Assembly (NCBI RefSeq): GCF_037975245.1
Contig: NC_092563.1
Location: forward strand, 12,204,001-12,268,000
Source of the DNA: Apostichopus japonicus
Lineage: Eukaryota > Echinodermata > Holothuroidea > Aspidochirotida > Stichopodidae
Length of the DNA stretch: 64,000 bases
Reading direction: 5' to 3'
Positions 36,235 through 47,773 of this stretch are shown piece by piece; position 1 is the first letter of the stretch; each line of letters opens with the position of its first letter. A program made the position numbers and the translations under genes. The notes beneath the pieces were generated by a model that was given only the letters and a program-made list of their open reading frames with translations, was not told where the DNA came from and did no database searches.

Positions 36235-37341
36235 ATGATGTAGGTCTAACACTTAACAAGCAAGTTAAGGCGAGGGAGAACTTCCAGCAGATGGAGTAAA
36301 AATCACTGTTAACAAAAATCTGAAAATATCATTTTATTCCAACAAAGTTAAGACAAGTTAATGGATCAAACATGAATAGCAAAAGTATAGTACTGCACAA
36401 TAATGCAAAGTTGAGGGCAATGAAAAAGAAAACATAAATTTGGAGTCTAACAAGAAAGCAAACTTATGAAGTAAACGCTTTCATATTACACATTAAAAAC
36501 TTATATATATTATGAAATACCAACTAAATATGTTCATTAAAACAATGATTTCATGTATTGCTGTGGCAATTAAGAAAGGAAACTCTATCTGTTAAAACAA
36601 TATAAAGGTTAATTTTTTATCAATCATTATATCAAAATAAAAGTTACAGCTGAATAGATAAAAGTTATTCAAGAGTTAGCATTACCAAACTATGTAGTGT
36701 GCAATTCTGCATGCTAGGCAGACAATAATAATAGCTAGTCAGACAGTAACCTTTTGAAAGGAATTCATTCTTAAATTGGCTACCAATCAGATCTTAAAAA
36801 ACAATATTTACCTACAAAGCATGTATTTGTAATGCATATTTATACTGAACACATATGTGACGACAATGAACTGTCTATTCTGGAGTTTGAATAAAAATCT
36901 GAATACTGTTTAATGGCATTTGTACATACTGATTATATACTAGAAATGTTAGTTCTTTAAAAAAAAATAAGGCAAAAGTGGAAAGATGACTTTGCCAAGT
37001 AAAAATCAACATCAGTCTATAATAGTCATGGTTAAACCACTTTCAAGAAAAAACTGTCCAGAAGATCTCCATTGAAAACTTAAGTTGTAATTGACAGCAA
37101 CATACTTTCCATTTCCTGAATTTAATTAAAAAACTAAATACCATATAATGGCAAACAATAACTGTTTTAAACATAATAATAAATATGGGTTTAATCCTAC
37201 TTTGAAAAAAGAACTGTCTAAAAAAATTCCTCTGAAAAGTTAACTTGTCAGTGACAGCAATATGCTGTCAGTTTGAATAAAACTAAAGACTGTTTAATGG
37301 TAAGCAATAACCATTGAAAAAAATAATATGATACTAATGCT
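36235..37341. other. Element B interior, non-coding part
   Basis: AT-rich sequence between the left array and the BEN relic. GAAAAGTTAACTTGTCAGTGACAGCAA-like blocks recur loosely near 37075 and 37235, suggesting an old internal duplication of about 160 bp. No gene seen. Confidence 0.4.
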
Positions 37342-39690
37342 TTAAGGCCTTCTTTGTTTTACGATTGACGTCAGCTTCTCGGATATGTATTTGCTGAACC
37401 TTGCAGCTTCCTCAGTAAACTGCAGCTTTCTTTCAAACGTTCCACGAATTGTGCTGCAAGAAACAAAGCGTATGAACACTTAAGAATGGACTTATCATGA
37501 TTAACAGTAACAGTGTGGTCCTAAAACTTAACAAACTCTCTTGCATTGCTGGATGAGTGCTTTCATGGAAAGTTAAGGTCAAACTTTCCTATGGTTTATA
37601 ATGTCTCACGATATTTATCTCTGTTGGTATCCAACCTGAATGGACTAGCAATCACAGTCTAACCAAGAACATTCTTTTGGTTTAGAATTTGGGTTTGCTC
37701 AATGTAGTTTGATTGTAGGCTTCCTGTCAGAACTCAAAGGCAATTAAGAACCAACCAAAATGATATCAGTTGTTAACTCATGATACTGGAATGCATAATC
37801 CTACTGATAAATAGTTCTGTCAGTGTTAAAAAATTACTTACTCCTGAAAAACAGCTTATTCAGTAAATTATATTGTACACTTGTGTACTATGTCATGAGC
37901 TTGTAATATAAATGGTAACTTGTTTGAAAGCTTTCCATAATGACTAACCTTCCATAGCATTAAGCTTCACGGGAGACAACAGCGGTTTTCCATCTCTGTC
38001 ACTGTTGAATCGTGTGCAAGCATTCCCAACGACTTTCGTTTTCAAAGTGTTGGTACCCCAAATCAACACCAGTAAAGTCTCCACGAACATAGAGTGTTTC
38101 TCTTAACTACAAATGGCCTCCCACTTGTCTTCAGGAAGCCCAAAATCTGCACCAATATTGACCTGTGAACAGAAAATATGATATACCTGTAAGCATATAT
38201 ACAGATATAGCACATGATAACTCACATTATCATAAACATACATTAACATTAAAATTTTATATCAACATATTGGGAGGTAAACATTTAAATCAAGGTCCCT
38301 CAAGTTATAAGCCAGGAATAGCAGCTTTACCAAATAATTACTAGCTTTGCACTATAACACCAAGTTATTTTTCAAAGCTTAATAACCATGTTTATAATTA
38401 TCCCAAATCAGTAAAAAATTGGCCCAACTTATGACGCTTGTACGTAAATGATGTACCAGACTGTTTTTTATATATATTATATATAAACAGGTTATGAAAA
38501 GTATCTAAATAATATCATTACACATTTGGGTACAATAGTTAAACTCACCCTTCCATCTTTTTTCTCTATGGCACTTGTTCCTTTGCTTTTTGGACTCTTG
38601 GATAAACTCTTAATATCATCTTACACCATTATGTCTTTAAGCCATATACGTTCTCCTCTTCTGTTGTTGCCTCCACACTGGTGTCGTACATCACAGGAAA
38701 CCTCACCTGGATATTTGGTTTTTCAATTCTTCCTGGAAAAAGGAAATAGCAAAGCAGCAGTAGTCATGAATCATTTGAAAATATGAAATAAAGTTGTCAC
38801 CACAAAGTGATGTGAGATTTGCTTCCACAATAGTCTGAAAAAAAGATTCCCAAAGTCTGAAGCAGACTGTATAAAGCTGAACATTTGAACCAGAGTGTCA
38901 TCATTGCAACCAGAATCAAATGCCCAGACTACAGAGATAATAAAACATGGGCTAAATCTTTGTTTGTTTTTAAGATCTAAAAATACAAGATTTTCGAAAC
39001 ACAAATGCACTGAGCCAACTTATTTATAGGCCTAATTGTTTTAAGTTGTTATTTTGCTTGCTCACTTAACAAGTCTTATTTAGACCTACTGTAGGCTAGA
39101 GAAGAAACAGTTCTTTGTCACACTAAGTCAGTTTGTCTTTCAGTCGTTTTTTTAGTCTTACTAGTAGTAGTACTTAAGTATATAATACCGGTGACTAGCC
39201 AACATAATTTGTTCAGCCTACTGTAACAGTAAGTTTGAAGGTCTAGCCTTGTTTTATTCAATATCACATAGCCTACCCATTTAGATTCACATGGGAAATT
39301 CAAGAAATCTTTACCAAATGAGTGTAGACCTAAGCTTCAAGTAAACTACAGTATTGAAACTCAGTCCCAGCATTTGTTTGGAAATAAATTAGAAGATTAT
39401 GTGCGACTGTTCAATCTAGCCCAATACACACATAACACATTGCTAATTGGTGTTTAGAATGCACAGTTTAGTGTTGAGAATGCACTGCAGTACTCAATAG
39501 AAAACCTAGGCTACTCACTGTCATTGCACTTGTGTATTGCGAAACGCTAGCCTAACAACGGTCACAAGTGCCAGTGGCCTAACAATTAACGTTAGTTTTA
39601 CCTCCAAGTTTAAGGAACAACAGGAAGGCCGATGGTGGCGGTTAATACTTCCATTCTTCTATAGATCTTCTTGGGTGATTAACAGTTGAA
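37342..39690 (-). pseudogene. BEN-domain gene relic in element B
   Basis: Exon-like blocks on the minus strand: block 1 around the ATG near 39655 (reads MEVLTATIGLPVVP); block 2 38732-38549 (reads RIWLKDIMV, then DDIKSLSKSPKSKGTS and AIEKKDGRV); block 3 38162-37949 (VNIGADFGLPEDKWEAICS, stop, TLLVLIWGTNTLKTKVVG, then GKPLLSPVKLNAMEG); block 4 37452-37342 (IRGTFERKLQFTEEAARF to a TAA). Splice sites flank each block. GLP..KWEAIC, TLKTKVVG and KPLLSPVKLNA match the usual order of BEN-domain segments. A stop in block 3 and an internal frame shift show the copy is decayed. It is clearly related to the element A copy and only distantly to the BEN gene at 23-31 kb. Confidence 0.6.
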
Positions 39691-39724
39691 AGTTGCTTAG
39701 AGTGATCGTATTAAACCATGCCAA

Positions 39725-40440
39725 GCAATGCTTACGCTGTGCAATGCAAGTTCCCGTTGCTCCTCGGTTTCGAAATTGAATATGGTGTTGAAGTCAAAGT
39801 TCAACCTCGTACAAAATGTGATTATCGAAAAAATTTAAAATATTGTCTTTGGCCCCAATTTGAGAGTTTCATGTCACTAAAAATTACAAATATCATTAAT
39901 TGATATCAAAAAATTAAAACAACAGTAAATAAGAAAGAATTAAATCATAATACAATTTAAACAGTAATTATTTTTATCTTGATCTTGACTTGGCAATATG
40001 TGTCTTACTTTCTTAGACTATGAATCACTGATCTAAATATAGATGCGAGCTCGTCTCAATCTTTTGATGTATGTGTATGCTACGTATTCATATACTATCT
40101 GGAAGAACTCTCTCAGAAATTTAATATGTGAATTTTTCATTTTACCTTAATGTACCAAATAGGATAAACAATTCAGTGATCAGACATAGGTTATACCACA
40201 TCTTTGCAGTGGCAAAGCCAGCGAGGGCGGGGAAGGTGGGGGGCAGGGGAAAGAGTACCTCCACAAAAAATTTTGGGGACGTGATGTCCGACGGTGAAAA
40301 AAACGAAGGGAGCAAAAAAAGAGGAAATAATTGCATTATTTTGCATATAAGCCCTTTATGAGAAACACAAATTTTCAAGCCCCCCTCCCCTCATAAACCT
40401 TCCCTGACAACGGTGATCCACCATTATGTACCTTAAAGTG
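39725..40440. other. Element B right interior with hAT-like end fragment
   Basis: CAGTGGCAAAGCCAGCGAGG at 40209 resembles a hAT-type end followed by G-rich sequence, but no partner end or duplication was found. The remainder is AT-rich with no gene. Confidence 0.35.
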
Positions 40441-40975
40441 GAGACAGAAATTTTAACCAACTGGTACCTGTTGAATGCAACTGGTGTAACAGGTACCTGT
40501 TAAACCAGTTGTTTTCAACAGGTACCTGTTAAACCAGTTGTTTTCAACAGGTACCTGTTAAACCAGTTGTTTTCAACAGGTACCTGTTAAACCAGTTGTT
40601 TTCAACAGGTACCTGTTAAACCAGTTGTTTTCAACATGTACCTGTTAAACCAGTTGTTTTCAACAGGTACCTGTTTAACCAGTTGTTTTCAACAGTTACC
40701 TGTTAAACCAGTTGTTTTCAACAGGTACCTGTTAAACCAGTTGTTTTCAACAGGTATTTACCTGTTGAAAGCAACTGGTTTAACAGGTACCTGTTAAAAC
40801 CAATTGGTACCTGTTACAGCTTACAGGTAATTTACCTGTTGCAACAGGCAATTAACTGGTATATACTGGTTTTGGTCACAATACCTGTTAAAACCAGTTG
40901 TCGTTAACAGGTACCTGTTAGTCCCTGTTGGTTCCGGTTAAAACCAATTGAAATTGTAACAGGTATTAACAGGAA
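40440..40975. repeat. Right subterminal array of element B with 29-bp palindromic tandem
   Basis: Between about 40485 and 40755 a 29-bp unit repeats about nine times. Each unit carries the 14-bp perfect palindrome AACAGGTACCTGTT and AACCAGTTGTTTTC. The flanks hold looser AACTGGT/AACAGGT words. It mirrors the left array but is far more homogeneous. Confidence 0.85.
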
Positions 40976-40987
40976 TTTTCTCCTGGG

Positions 40988-41197
40988 GTGTGTAACATGG
41001 AAAAACTGCCAATTTCTCTGACGAAGGATGATGTATCCAACAATAAATTAACACATATTAATGTAGTTGCTCCACCCAACCAACGTTTTTTTATTTCTGT
41101 GTATGATTTGGTTGCTGTTTGTGTGTGCATGGATTTCACTGATGCAAAGAATATTAGTTACATTGCTGAGGTTCCAAATCTGATTGAAAGTGATTGA
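40988..41197 (+). CDS. Transposase gene 3' segment after element B
   Basis: Joining ...YVALV to CNMEKLPISLTKDD across element B, allowing for a 2-bp GT duplication, restores a continuous frame. The segment continues TYPE-like residues HINVVAPPNQRFFISVYDLVA to a stop after LIESD, a plausible C-terminus. If 35512 is a real donor, this would instead be a separate exon whose acceptor was displaced. Confidence 0.55.
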   Translation: MCNMEKLPISLTKDDVSNNKLTHINVVAPPNQRFFISVYDLVAVCVCMDFTDAKNISYIAEVPNLIESD

Positions 41198-41244
41198 AAC
41201 AGAGGGCCCTGTTTAAGTTACGTATAACATAATCTTTTTATTGG

Positions 41245-41622
41245 AAAGCTGATTCTGATCAGTATTGTTTGGAGAAAGAAAGTAATCAACACAACAGGGA
41301 CACTGTAGATATAAATGACTATATGAATAAAATTGTGAATTCAGTACAATGCAGAAAAATTTTATTCTTGTTCACAGTTGATTTTCAAACTCTATTGATA
41401 GTTATTTAATTTGTATATATACTAATTGTGTTCATTCAATGAACACAATTAGTATACAAATTAAATTTTGTTTTGAGTTTGAAAATCAGTTGTGAACAAG
41501 AATAAAATTTTTCTGCATTGTACTGAATTCACAATTTTATTCATTTAGTCTTTTATATCTACAGTGTCCCTGTTGTGTTGATTACTTTCTTTCTCCAAAC
41601 AATACTGATCAGAATCAGCTTT
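41245..41622. repeat. Long near-perfect palindrome (hairpin)
   Basis: Two arms of about 185-190 bp fold back around a centre at about 41437 (TTCATT-C-AATGAA). They start AAAGCTGATTCTGATCAGTA and end with its reverse complement. The arms differ at only a few positions plus a small indel near the middle. It lies just 3' of the transposase stop, so a transcript of that gene would form a long double-stranded hairpin. It may be a foldback element. Confidence 0.85.
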
Positions 41623-41629
41623 GATTGAA

Positions 41630-44600
41630 CAGTACACACCAGTCGAAGAGATGCATAATATAAGTACTATAAGTACAGTAAATGGTATGGTAGTCAAAGG
41701 TTTTTTGCTTGCATGGAGACCCAATACTACTGGCTATGTAAAACGATATCTATGTATGGGTAAACTAGACTTTTGTTTACATGTACCACCTTTTTTATGT
41801 TTGCCTATCATAAAATTGCAAAATTTTGAATGTAATTAACCCAAATGAGTTAGAAGAGTCAGTCATTTTAAGATCAAGTGAATGTTGCTGTTTGTGGTTT
41901 TTCTTTTGTACTGTGTACAGTAAAGACACTGTAGTAAAGTGGAATTTCCAGAGTATGTTCTTGTTTTGGTCCCCCATGTCGCTTTAACTTAAACAGATCT
42001 CACCAAGGTTATCCAGGGTAGGCATGACTTGTTCCCTGTCAGTTGTTCACGCTGATATTAGTGGGCATCATACAATTTAGTGCCTGTATATTTTCTCTTA
42101 ATGGGTTGAGGATCTTAGTATTTCTATAAATTTAACTTTCATTTGTATCTAAATGATTGTTTCCTACCTTGTATTAAATGTTTTCCCCGTAAATATTCTT
42201 GTTACTGGTCAAAATTGATAGTTACGCCATGTGATACGTCTAGATGCTCGCGTGCGGTGCTTGTGAGTTAATTGCTCTTTGTTCTTGCGCTTGGCCACTC
42301 ACCGATCACTGAAGCGAGACGTCCGATTTCCGTGCAGAATATTGTTAGCCAAGAAGTGACTGTTTATCAAGTGATTTTTCTTGTAGGAATAAGTGGGTGA
42401 GTTTAATAAGTATTTTTGTACATGCGTGCAAGTATAGATGAAGACTTAATGTCTATTTGAGACCAAAATGAACTTTATTTTGCTGAAGCTAAGTTCCGTT
42501 ACGAAGTATTTTAAGTAGCGTGTATCGTAACCTGTTATATACTAGTTGTGCGGGTGTATTAGTTACGATCATTCCTTCACCTCGATTGTCAACTTTGGAT
42601 CTTGTTATTTGAAGATGATAATTTTAATATGAATAACTATATGTTAAGCTCATCTCTAGTTGTGACTAGCGGTGATTATCGATGTTGATTATTTCATATT
42701 TTTAGAAGTAACGGTTATGAAATGTATTGTACTTTTCAAGCTAAGGTATCACAGTGAGTGTACATATATGTGAGAGACGGATACGCTCGATGATTTTACG
42801 GAAAGAGGGAGACATTCTGATTTGTACTATGAATGTTGATAATATGACATACTATGAGAAAATAAGGTTATTTGGTGATGAAGTATGATATTATTCCAAT
42901 GTGAAAATGGATTTCGTTATTTAGTGTTTTCTATTGTCGTATGTTGGTTGGTTATCACATCGTTTCAACTCCTAATTCTTTATTGATTATTTGATGTCAA
43001 AGTACATTTAGTTGCCATGGTAATGAAGAGTCTTAGTAAAGAATGAACTCAGCAATGGAGGTAGCTGAATTTATAAGATGTTTACAAAAGAACTAATATT
43101 TTATTAGGATGGGTTCAGCTTTATAAGGTATGGGTATGATGGGATTTACATTCCATTGTGGATGCATATCTTTGGTTTTTTTATTGTATTCTTGTTATAT
43201 ATTGTACATACAGTAGTGTTATTAGATAAAACAAAGGTCAAGATTGTTGTGTTGAGACAGTGTCACCTGAGCTCTATTGATATTTGGAGAATTAACCTGA
43301 TAGTATCGCTGGAATGTGTGATTATGACAGCATTGAGTGTTCGTAACATGAGTTGATTTCATTCTTTGGTATTTCCAGACATAACACTGTAGCAGGATTC
43401 ATATCAACATTTCAATGATTGAATTATGGGAATGGGGTGTCTTGATTATTTTATGTCGTAGTGACCAATGTTATATGATTTTTTGGTTGGCACATCTCTA
43501 TATTACCTGTTATATTTATTTTTTAGGTAACTGTCCTTGAAGGTGTAAAACTATCCTTGTGAGGGTACATTTTCTACTGGGTATCTGGATGGTGAGTCAT
43601 GGTGTTTGGTAGTGATGATTATCTTATTTTTCAGCACAGTTCTGCTAAATTACTGCAAGGATATGTATTGGTATCATCTGAACACAATTTTATTGTTATT
43701 TGGAAACTGAATGTTTTAGTAACAGTTTTGTTTATAACCATATATTTGGACAATACCTTCTACAGAATTTATGCTTCATATTTTATTGCGTGCACTTACA
43801 GAGAGAATTTAGTAAGCAGTTTCAGTAGAAGAGGTGACTATGGTAAAGATGATCAAGTACCTAAAACTGACAACATAGGCTGTGACATGCTTTAATTTAA
43901 GTTTTCTCTAACCAACTATCTCGATTAGTAAGGTTATGTTCCAGGTTGGAGATTTTCTATGCTTGATAACATTTGTTTAACTTGCATAAGTTTTATACAG
44001 AAATCCCATGTTGATTGTTTACGATGAAGCATGGAGCATAATTACATTTTTTTTATTTATCCAAGTCATTTGAAACATGCTGTTGTGTGAATGCAAACTT
44101 TATTTTATCATTTATTTACTTTGGTTTGTAACTTGTGAATTCCATGTTTCAGGAGCTGTTTATCCAGTATTGATAATATAGACCGACAGACCGTATACTT
44201 CCTGGTTGTGTGATTCTTTCCCGAGGCTTACTACCTCAAATTTGCGTTCTTCTTCAACACCAATCGTTTATATTTTATATAAACTATTTATAAGCTGCAA
44301 TATGTTTGTACACAAATTCCATAAGGTTACAGCAGGTCATGTTATGACCTTTTTGTTGTGAAACAATAATTTCAACAAGCATTTCCTATATATATATGTA
44401 AGGAATTTCATAGTAATCTGAATGTTCTTCTTCATTGTACAGTATGTACAGTAGGTAAAATCAATTTGAAAAGTATTTGTTGTAACTTGCTGTGGTAAGC
44501 CTCTCATCTTTCTTTCTGTTTTACAGGCTGTCGTTCACTTTTGACTCAAGAGGGCATTGCGTATCTCTTTGGAAATTTGTCAAACCTTTACAGCTTTATT

Positions 44601-45635
44601 CTATGGCGCAAGAGTTACCTGAATAATTTGATTGAAGGGCTCGTGTTCAGTACTCAGAAGGAAGAATAATTACACTTAGGCTGCCGTTCTATTATTGTTT
44701 TCTTGGGGGGAGGGGGGGAGGGGAGTAGGGGTGGATGACATAAGTTGATTTGCAAAGAACAATCCAAAGACTATTTTTGCTGTTAGTCATGTTGTAAAGT
44801 AATGCCAAATATAGGCTTTGTTTTGGCCTACAGTACTCAAGGAAGTTGGACTGTGCATGTTACACTTAGCTTAGGCTAAGTCTACCAGAACAGGAAAAAC
44901 ATCAGCTTTGGTGAACATTCAAATTTGTACATTTTCTTGAGATGTTCTGAAACTAATTTTATCTTTTTTAATTCGTTTGTTTGTATTTATATGCCTCAAC
45001 CATACTATTCAGTCTCAAAGTGCAAGCAATTGTGGTCTAGGGATGTTATACTTGACTTCAAAAGAACGTAAATGTCATAGCTTGGCTTGTGCTTTTAACA
45101 CAGGTTGTCTTGGGGGACATAAGTTTTTATCTGCAGGATGCAAACTTTTTCGGGCAGATGCGCCCCTGGAACGTGCGTTTTGAATTCCTAGTAACTAAAA
45201 ACACTGGCTGACATTTTCCAATTGACTGTTTACATTTGGCCATCCAAAAAACATTTGGTGTCCATAAAAAGGGTTGTGACCCCAATTTGACTACCAGGGG
45301 TGTAACATACAGTAGAGTAGTAGTCCACTTTACTTTCACCAACTCATTGTAGTAATGCATTAGTGAACATTTGTGAATGTATAAGTGGTAAAATAATTAT
45401 TTTGAGAGTGCAGGCAATTCCAAATATAAATTCAAAAAGTCATACCGCATCATCCTGTATTTTTTTTGAAGTTTTTAAATTTCTGTCATCACAGTATGTA
45501 AAGTTGGAATCAAGGCACAGTGTGAAGCATGTACAGTAGCAAAATACACAATGGCATTTCCTAATAACTCATGGAAGAATACCAAATCAATGCTTTATAT
45601 TTCAGGGTGCTCCATTTAATAACATATGTCACCAA
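41630..45635. other. Four kilobases with no recognised gene
   Basis: Short frames (41621-41839, 43156-43356, 43599-43895) lack recognisable domains and splice-linked partners. A more CpG-rich patch at about 42225-42360 precedes possible donor-like GTGAGT words (42398), so an unrecognised or non-coding transcript could begin here; this is a guess. A G-rich tract lies near 44705. Confidence 0.3.
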
Positions 45636-45639
45636 TGCA

Positions 45640-46571
45640 CAGGCTTGGGGCGATAACATCTGAATGTAATCGATTACGATTACTTGAGAATGTATGATTA
45701 CGATTACGATTACAGCCTGAAGTTGAAGTAATCGATATCAATTACATTGTAGTGTAATCGTGATTACAATCATGATTACATTGTGGTTACTTGCACAATC
45801 CTCTGCATATCTGTTTAATATAACTCTCTGCCGGGAAATAGGGCAATGAAATAGGGCAAAGGAAGGGCATTTACAGTATGTACGGAAAAAATTGTGGAAG
45901 TACTGTATATCTACAATTCCTACCAGGCATTACACATTTATGCCTTAACACGTTTAAGATGTGTAACCCATAAGTCCAGTAAAAAATACAATTTAAACAG
46001 GCAAAGAGTAAACAGACATATACTAAAGTAAAACAAATGAAGATTTTCATGCAACACTATATTTTGTAAACTAATAATTTCTGCATAGCAGCAAAACTAA
46101 AAACTCTTTTACATTATAACCCAAATAAAACTAAACAGCTTTGAAATGGGGCATTCCACAGTACATGGGACATGGAAGGCCAAAGTAAAAGTAAATTATT
46201 TTCATCAACAACTCTGGTAAAGCAAATTCTGATCCACCAAATTCTAGAAGCAGGAACACTTCTTTGGTCACACTAAAAGCCAATAGTAAGAATTAGCTTT
46301 AATCATTTCTACTAGCTTTGCCCTTCTCATTCAAATTTCACTGTAATCATAAATGTAATACGATTACGATTACTTTGCCCTTGTAATCGATTACGATTAC
46401 TTTGTAATTTTCACAAAAGTACTCGATAACGATTACTTCAAAAAATGAAATCGATTGTAATCGATTACGATTACTTTGTAATTTTCACAAAAGTACTCGA
46501 TAACGATTACTTCAAAAAATGTAATCGATTGTAATCGATTACGATTACTGATTACGATTACCCCAAGCCTG
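45640..46571. mobile_element. Element with CAGGCTTGGGG ends and TAATCGATTACG arrays
   Basis: Inverted ends CAGGCTTGGGG at 45640 and CCCCAAGCCTG ending at 46571. Both ends carry repeats of GTAATCGATTACGATTAC (45663-45790 and 46340-46560); the right side includes two nearly identical copies of a block of about 65 bp. Flanks are CCAATGCA (left) and CCAATTAATGCA (right), an imperfect duplication. The CAGG-type end is hAT-like. The core is AT-rich without an open frame, so it is non-autonomous. Confidence 0.7.
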
Positions 46572-46784
46572 CCAATTAATGCATGAGGTTACTTGAAACA
46601 ACCAGCTAGCTGAAATTCGAAATAATGAATGCTTGTTTGCATCTTAAGATGTCAAGAGCTCATCTGGAAAAGTAGAAATAATCAAACTCTTCATTCCTAC
46701 CAAAACTTATTGTGATTAAATATGATATAATCATCCTATATACAGTATACCATAAAATTACATCCAAATTGACTAATTGCATGT

Positions 46785-47165
46785 GTGCAATTGCAAATTG
46801 ATCAAAGTCCAAAATACATGCACTGTCAATTTGAATACATGCACTATGAATTTGACAAAGTCCAAAATACATGCTTCACAAGCATTCATAAAACAACTAA
46901 GTCCAAATACATGTTTGACAGTTTGGTTACATGCATGCATACACCAACTTACATGCCCAATGGACACTTAATTGCTGCGATACATGCTTAGTGTAAGGTT
47001 TACACGCATGTATTCGAATACATGCATGCATAAATACATGCTTCCTGGATGCATGCATGTAAATTGTATGAAAACAGCATGTGTAGAGCATGTACATGCA
47101 TGCAAATTGCATGTTTTAGCCTTTTCATACAAGATACATACAATTTACATGCAATTTGCATGCTT
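46785..47165. repeat. ATGCAT-rich repeat island 2
   Basis: Dense ATACATGC, ACATGCATGC and AATTTGCATGC words, many palindromic, with AAAGTCCAAAATACATGC recurring near 46804 and 46858. Overlapping short frames on both strands are by-products. It shares vocabulary with 3620-4140. Confidence 0.65.
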
Positions 47166-47169
47166 CAAT

Positions 47170-47770
47170 TTGTATGAGGGGTTCATCACTTGAAGTGACT
47201 GGCTTGTACAGTCTAATACACAACATTAGGTCAGTTATTAGGGGCAACACAGAACTCAATGCGAATAAGTCTTGTGGCCTAAAACAACAATGTTTACAAT
47301 GTAGTACATACTGTATATTGTCAAGGGCAATGATGTTGAATGATATCCAATGGTGCAGTCTGTAGTTGATATGAAGTTAACAGAAAGTGTTTTGGTTGAG
47401 TCATTAGAGTTTATAAACAAGCAGTCTTTGTCTTTCTTCTTTTTTGTCTTGGAATGTATCAACAATTACAACGAGTCAATGTTTTCTTTGAGTCATCCTT
47501 TAAATGAAAGTAAGTTTGCTTTTAACATAACACGTACCATTATCACTAGATTCAATGGGAAAAAGGAAGTACTACATTTGTTCCTGCTTTTGTTCAATTT
47601 GAAAACCAAACAGATTTAACACTGAGCATATGCCTTTGGGTTCACTGTAACATTATGAAGCAGATGCCTACAACTTGTTCTATTGTCGTCAGTGAAAGAG
47701 GAATTACACTTGATCATACGCCAATCATTTAGAGCAAACGCTAATTGGGCAACTCGTTCTATACTAAACC
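47170..47770. other. Unassigned sequence
   Basis: Frames 47256-47465 (minus) and 47350-47619 (plus) overlap antisense and have no recognisable domain. No repeat or splice pattern was identified. Confidence 0.3.
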
Positions 47771-47773
47771 AGA

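Larger units (their letters stand above)
35528..40987 (-). mobile_element. Element B: 5.46-kb DNA transposon inserted in the transposase gene
   Basis: Inverted ends: CCCAGGTGAAAATTCC at 35528 and the reverse complement CCCAGGAGAAAATTCC ending at 40987, with similarity extending through GTTAATACC. GT flanks both sides (35526-35527 and 40988-40989), which also keeps the interrupted gene in frame. Each end has long subterminal repeats built from AACAGGT/AACTGGT words. The interior (37342-39790) is an inverted relative of element A and carries a decayed BEN gene. No transposase is visible, so it is non-autonomous. Superfamily unassigned; short duplication and subterminal arrays are CACTA-like. 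Confidence 0.75.
31132..41197 (+). pseudogene. Tnp2/CACTA-like (Plavaka-type) transposase gene, broken
   Basis: Exons are 31132-31805, 32417-32518 and 33293 onward, with GT-AG junctions and matching phases. The large exon continues to about 35527 and then, after the 5.46-kb element B, resumes in frame at 40988-41197. A TGA at 33564-33566 lies between YATRHQ and TGVALVDLL with perfect frame continuity, so it looks like a single nonsense change. Family features: acidic N-terminal region; WYTDGCPIFKSS (about 33984-34019) with a presumed catalytic Asp; LPARCL with a CCHCK cysteine motif (about 34260-34330); VAIDYMHTVLLGVVRKLL (about 34530-34583); HQLVHITDVVRHLGPLW and FALEDTNG (about 34959-35042). 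These are typical of tnp2-type transposases in animals. ATG 31291 (MELTDK) is an alternative start. Two breaks imply the copy is no longer active. Confidence 0.8.

Noticed and set aside
40209-40440. Complete hAT element inside element B
   Set aside because: Only one end-like sequence (CAGTGGCAAAGCC) is present, with no partner end or 8-bp duplication.
43156-43895. Hydrophobic frames as membrane-protein exons
   Set aside because: No conserved motif and no phase-consistent splice sites linking them.
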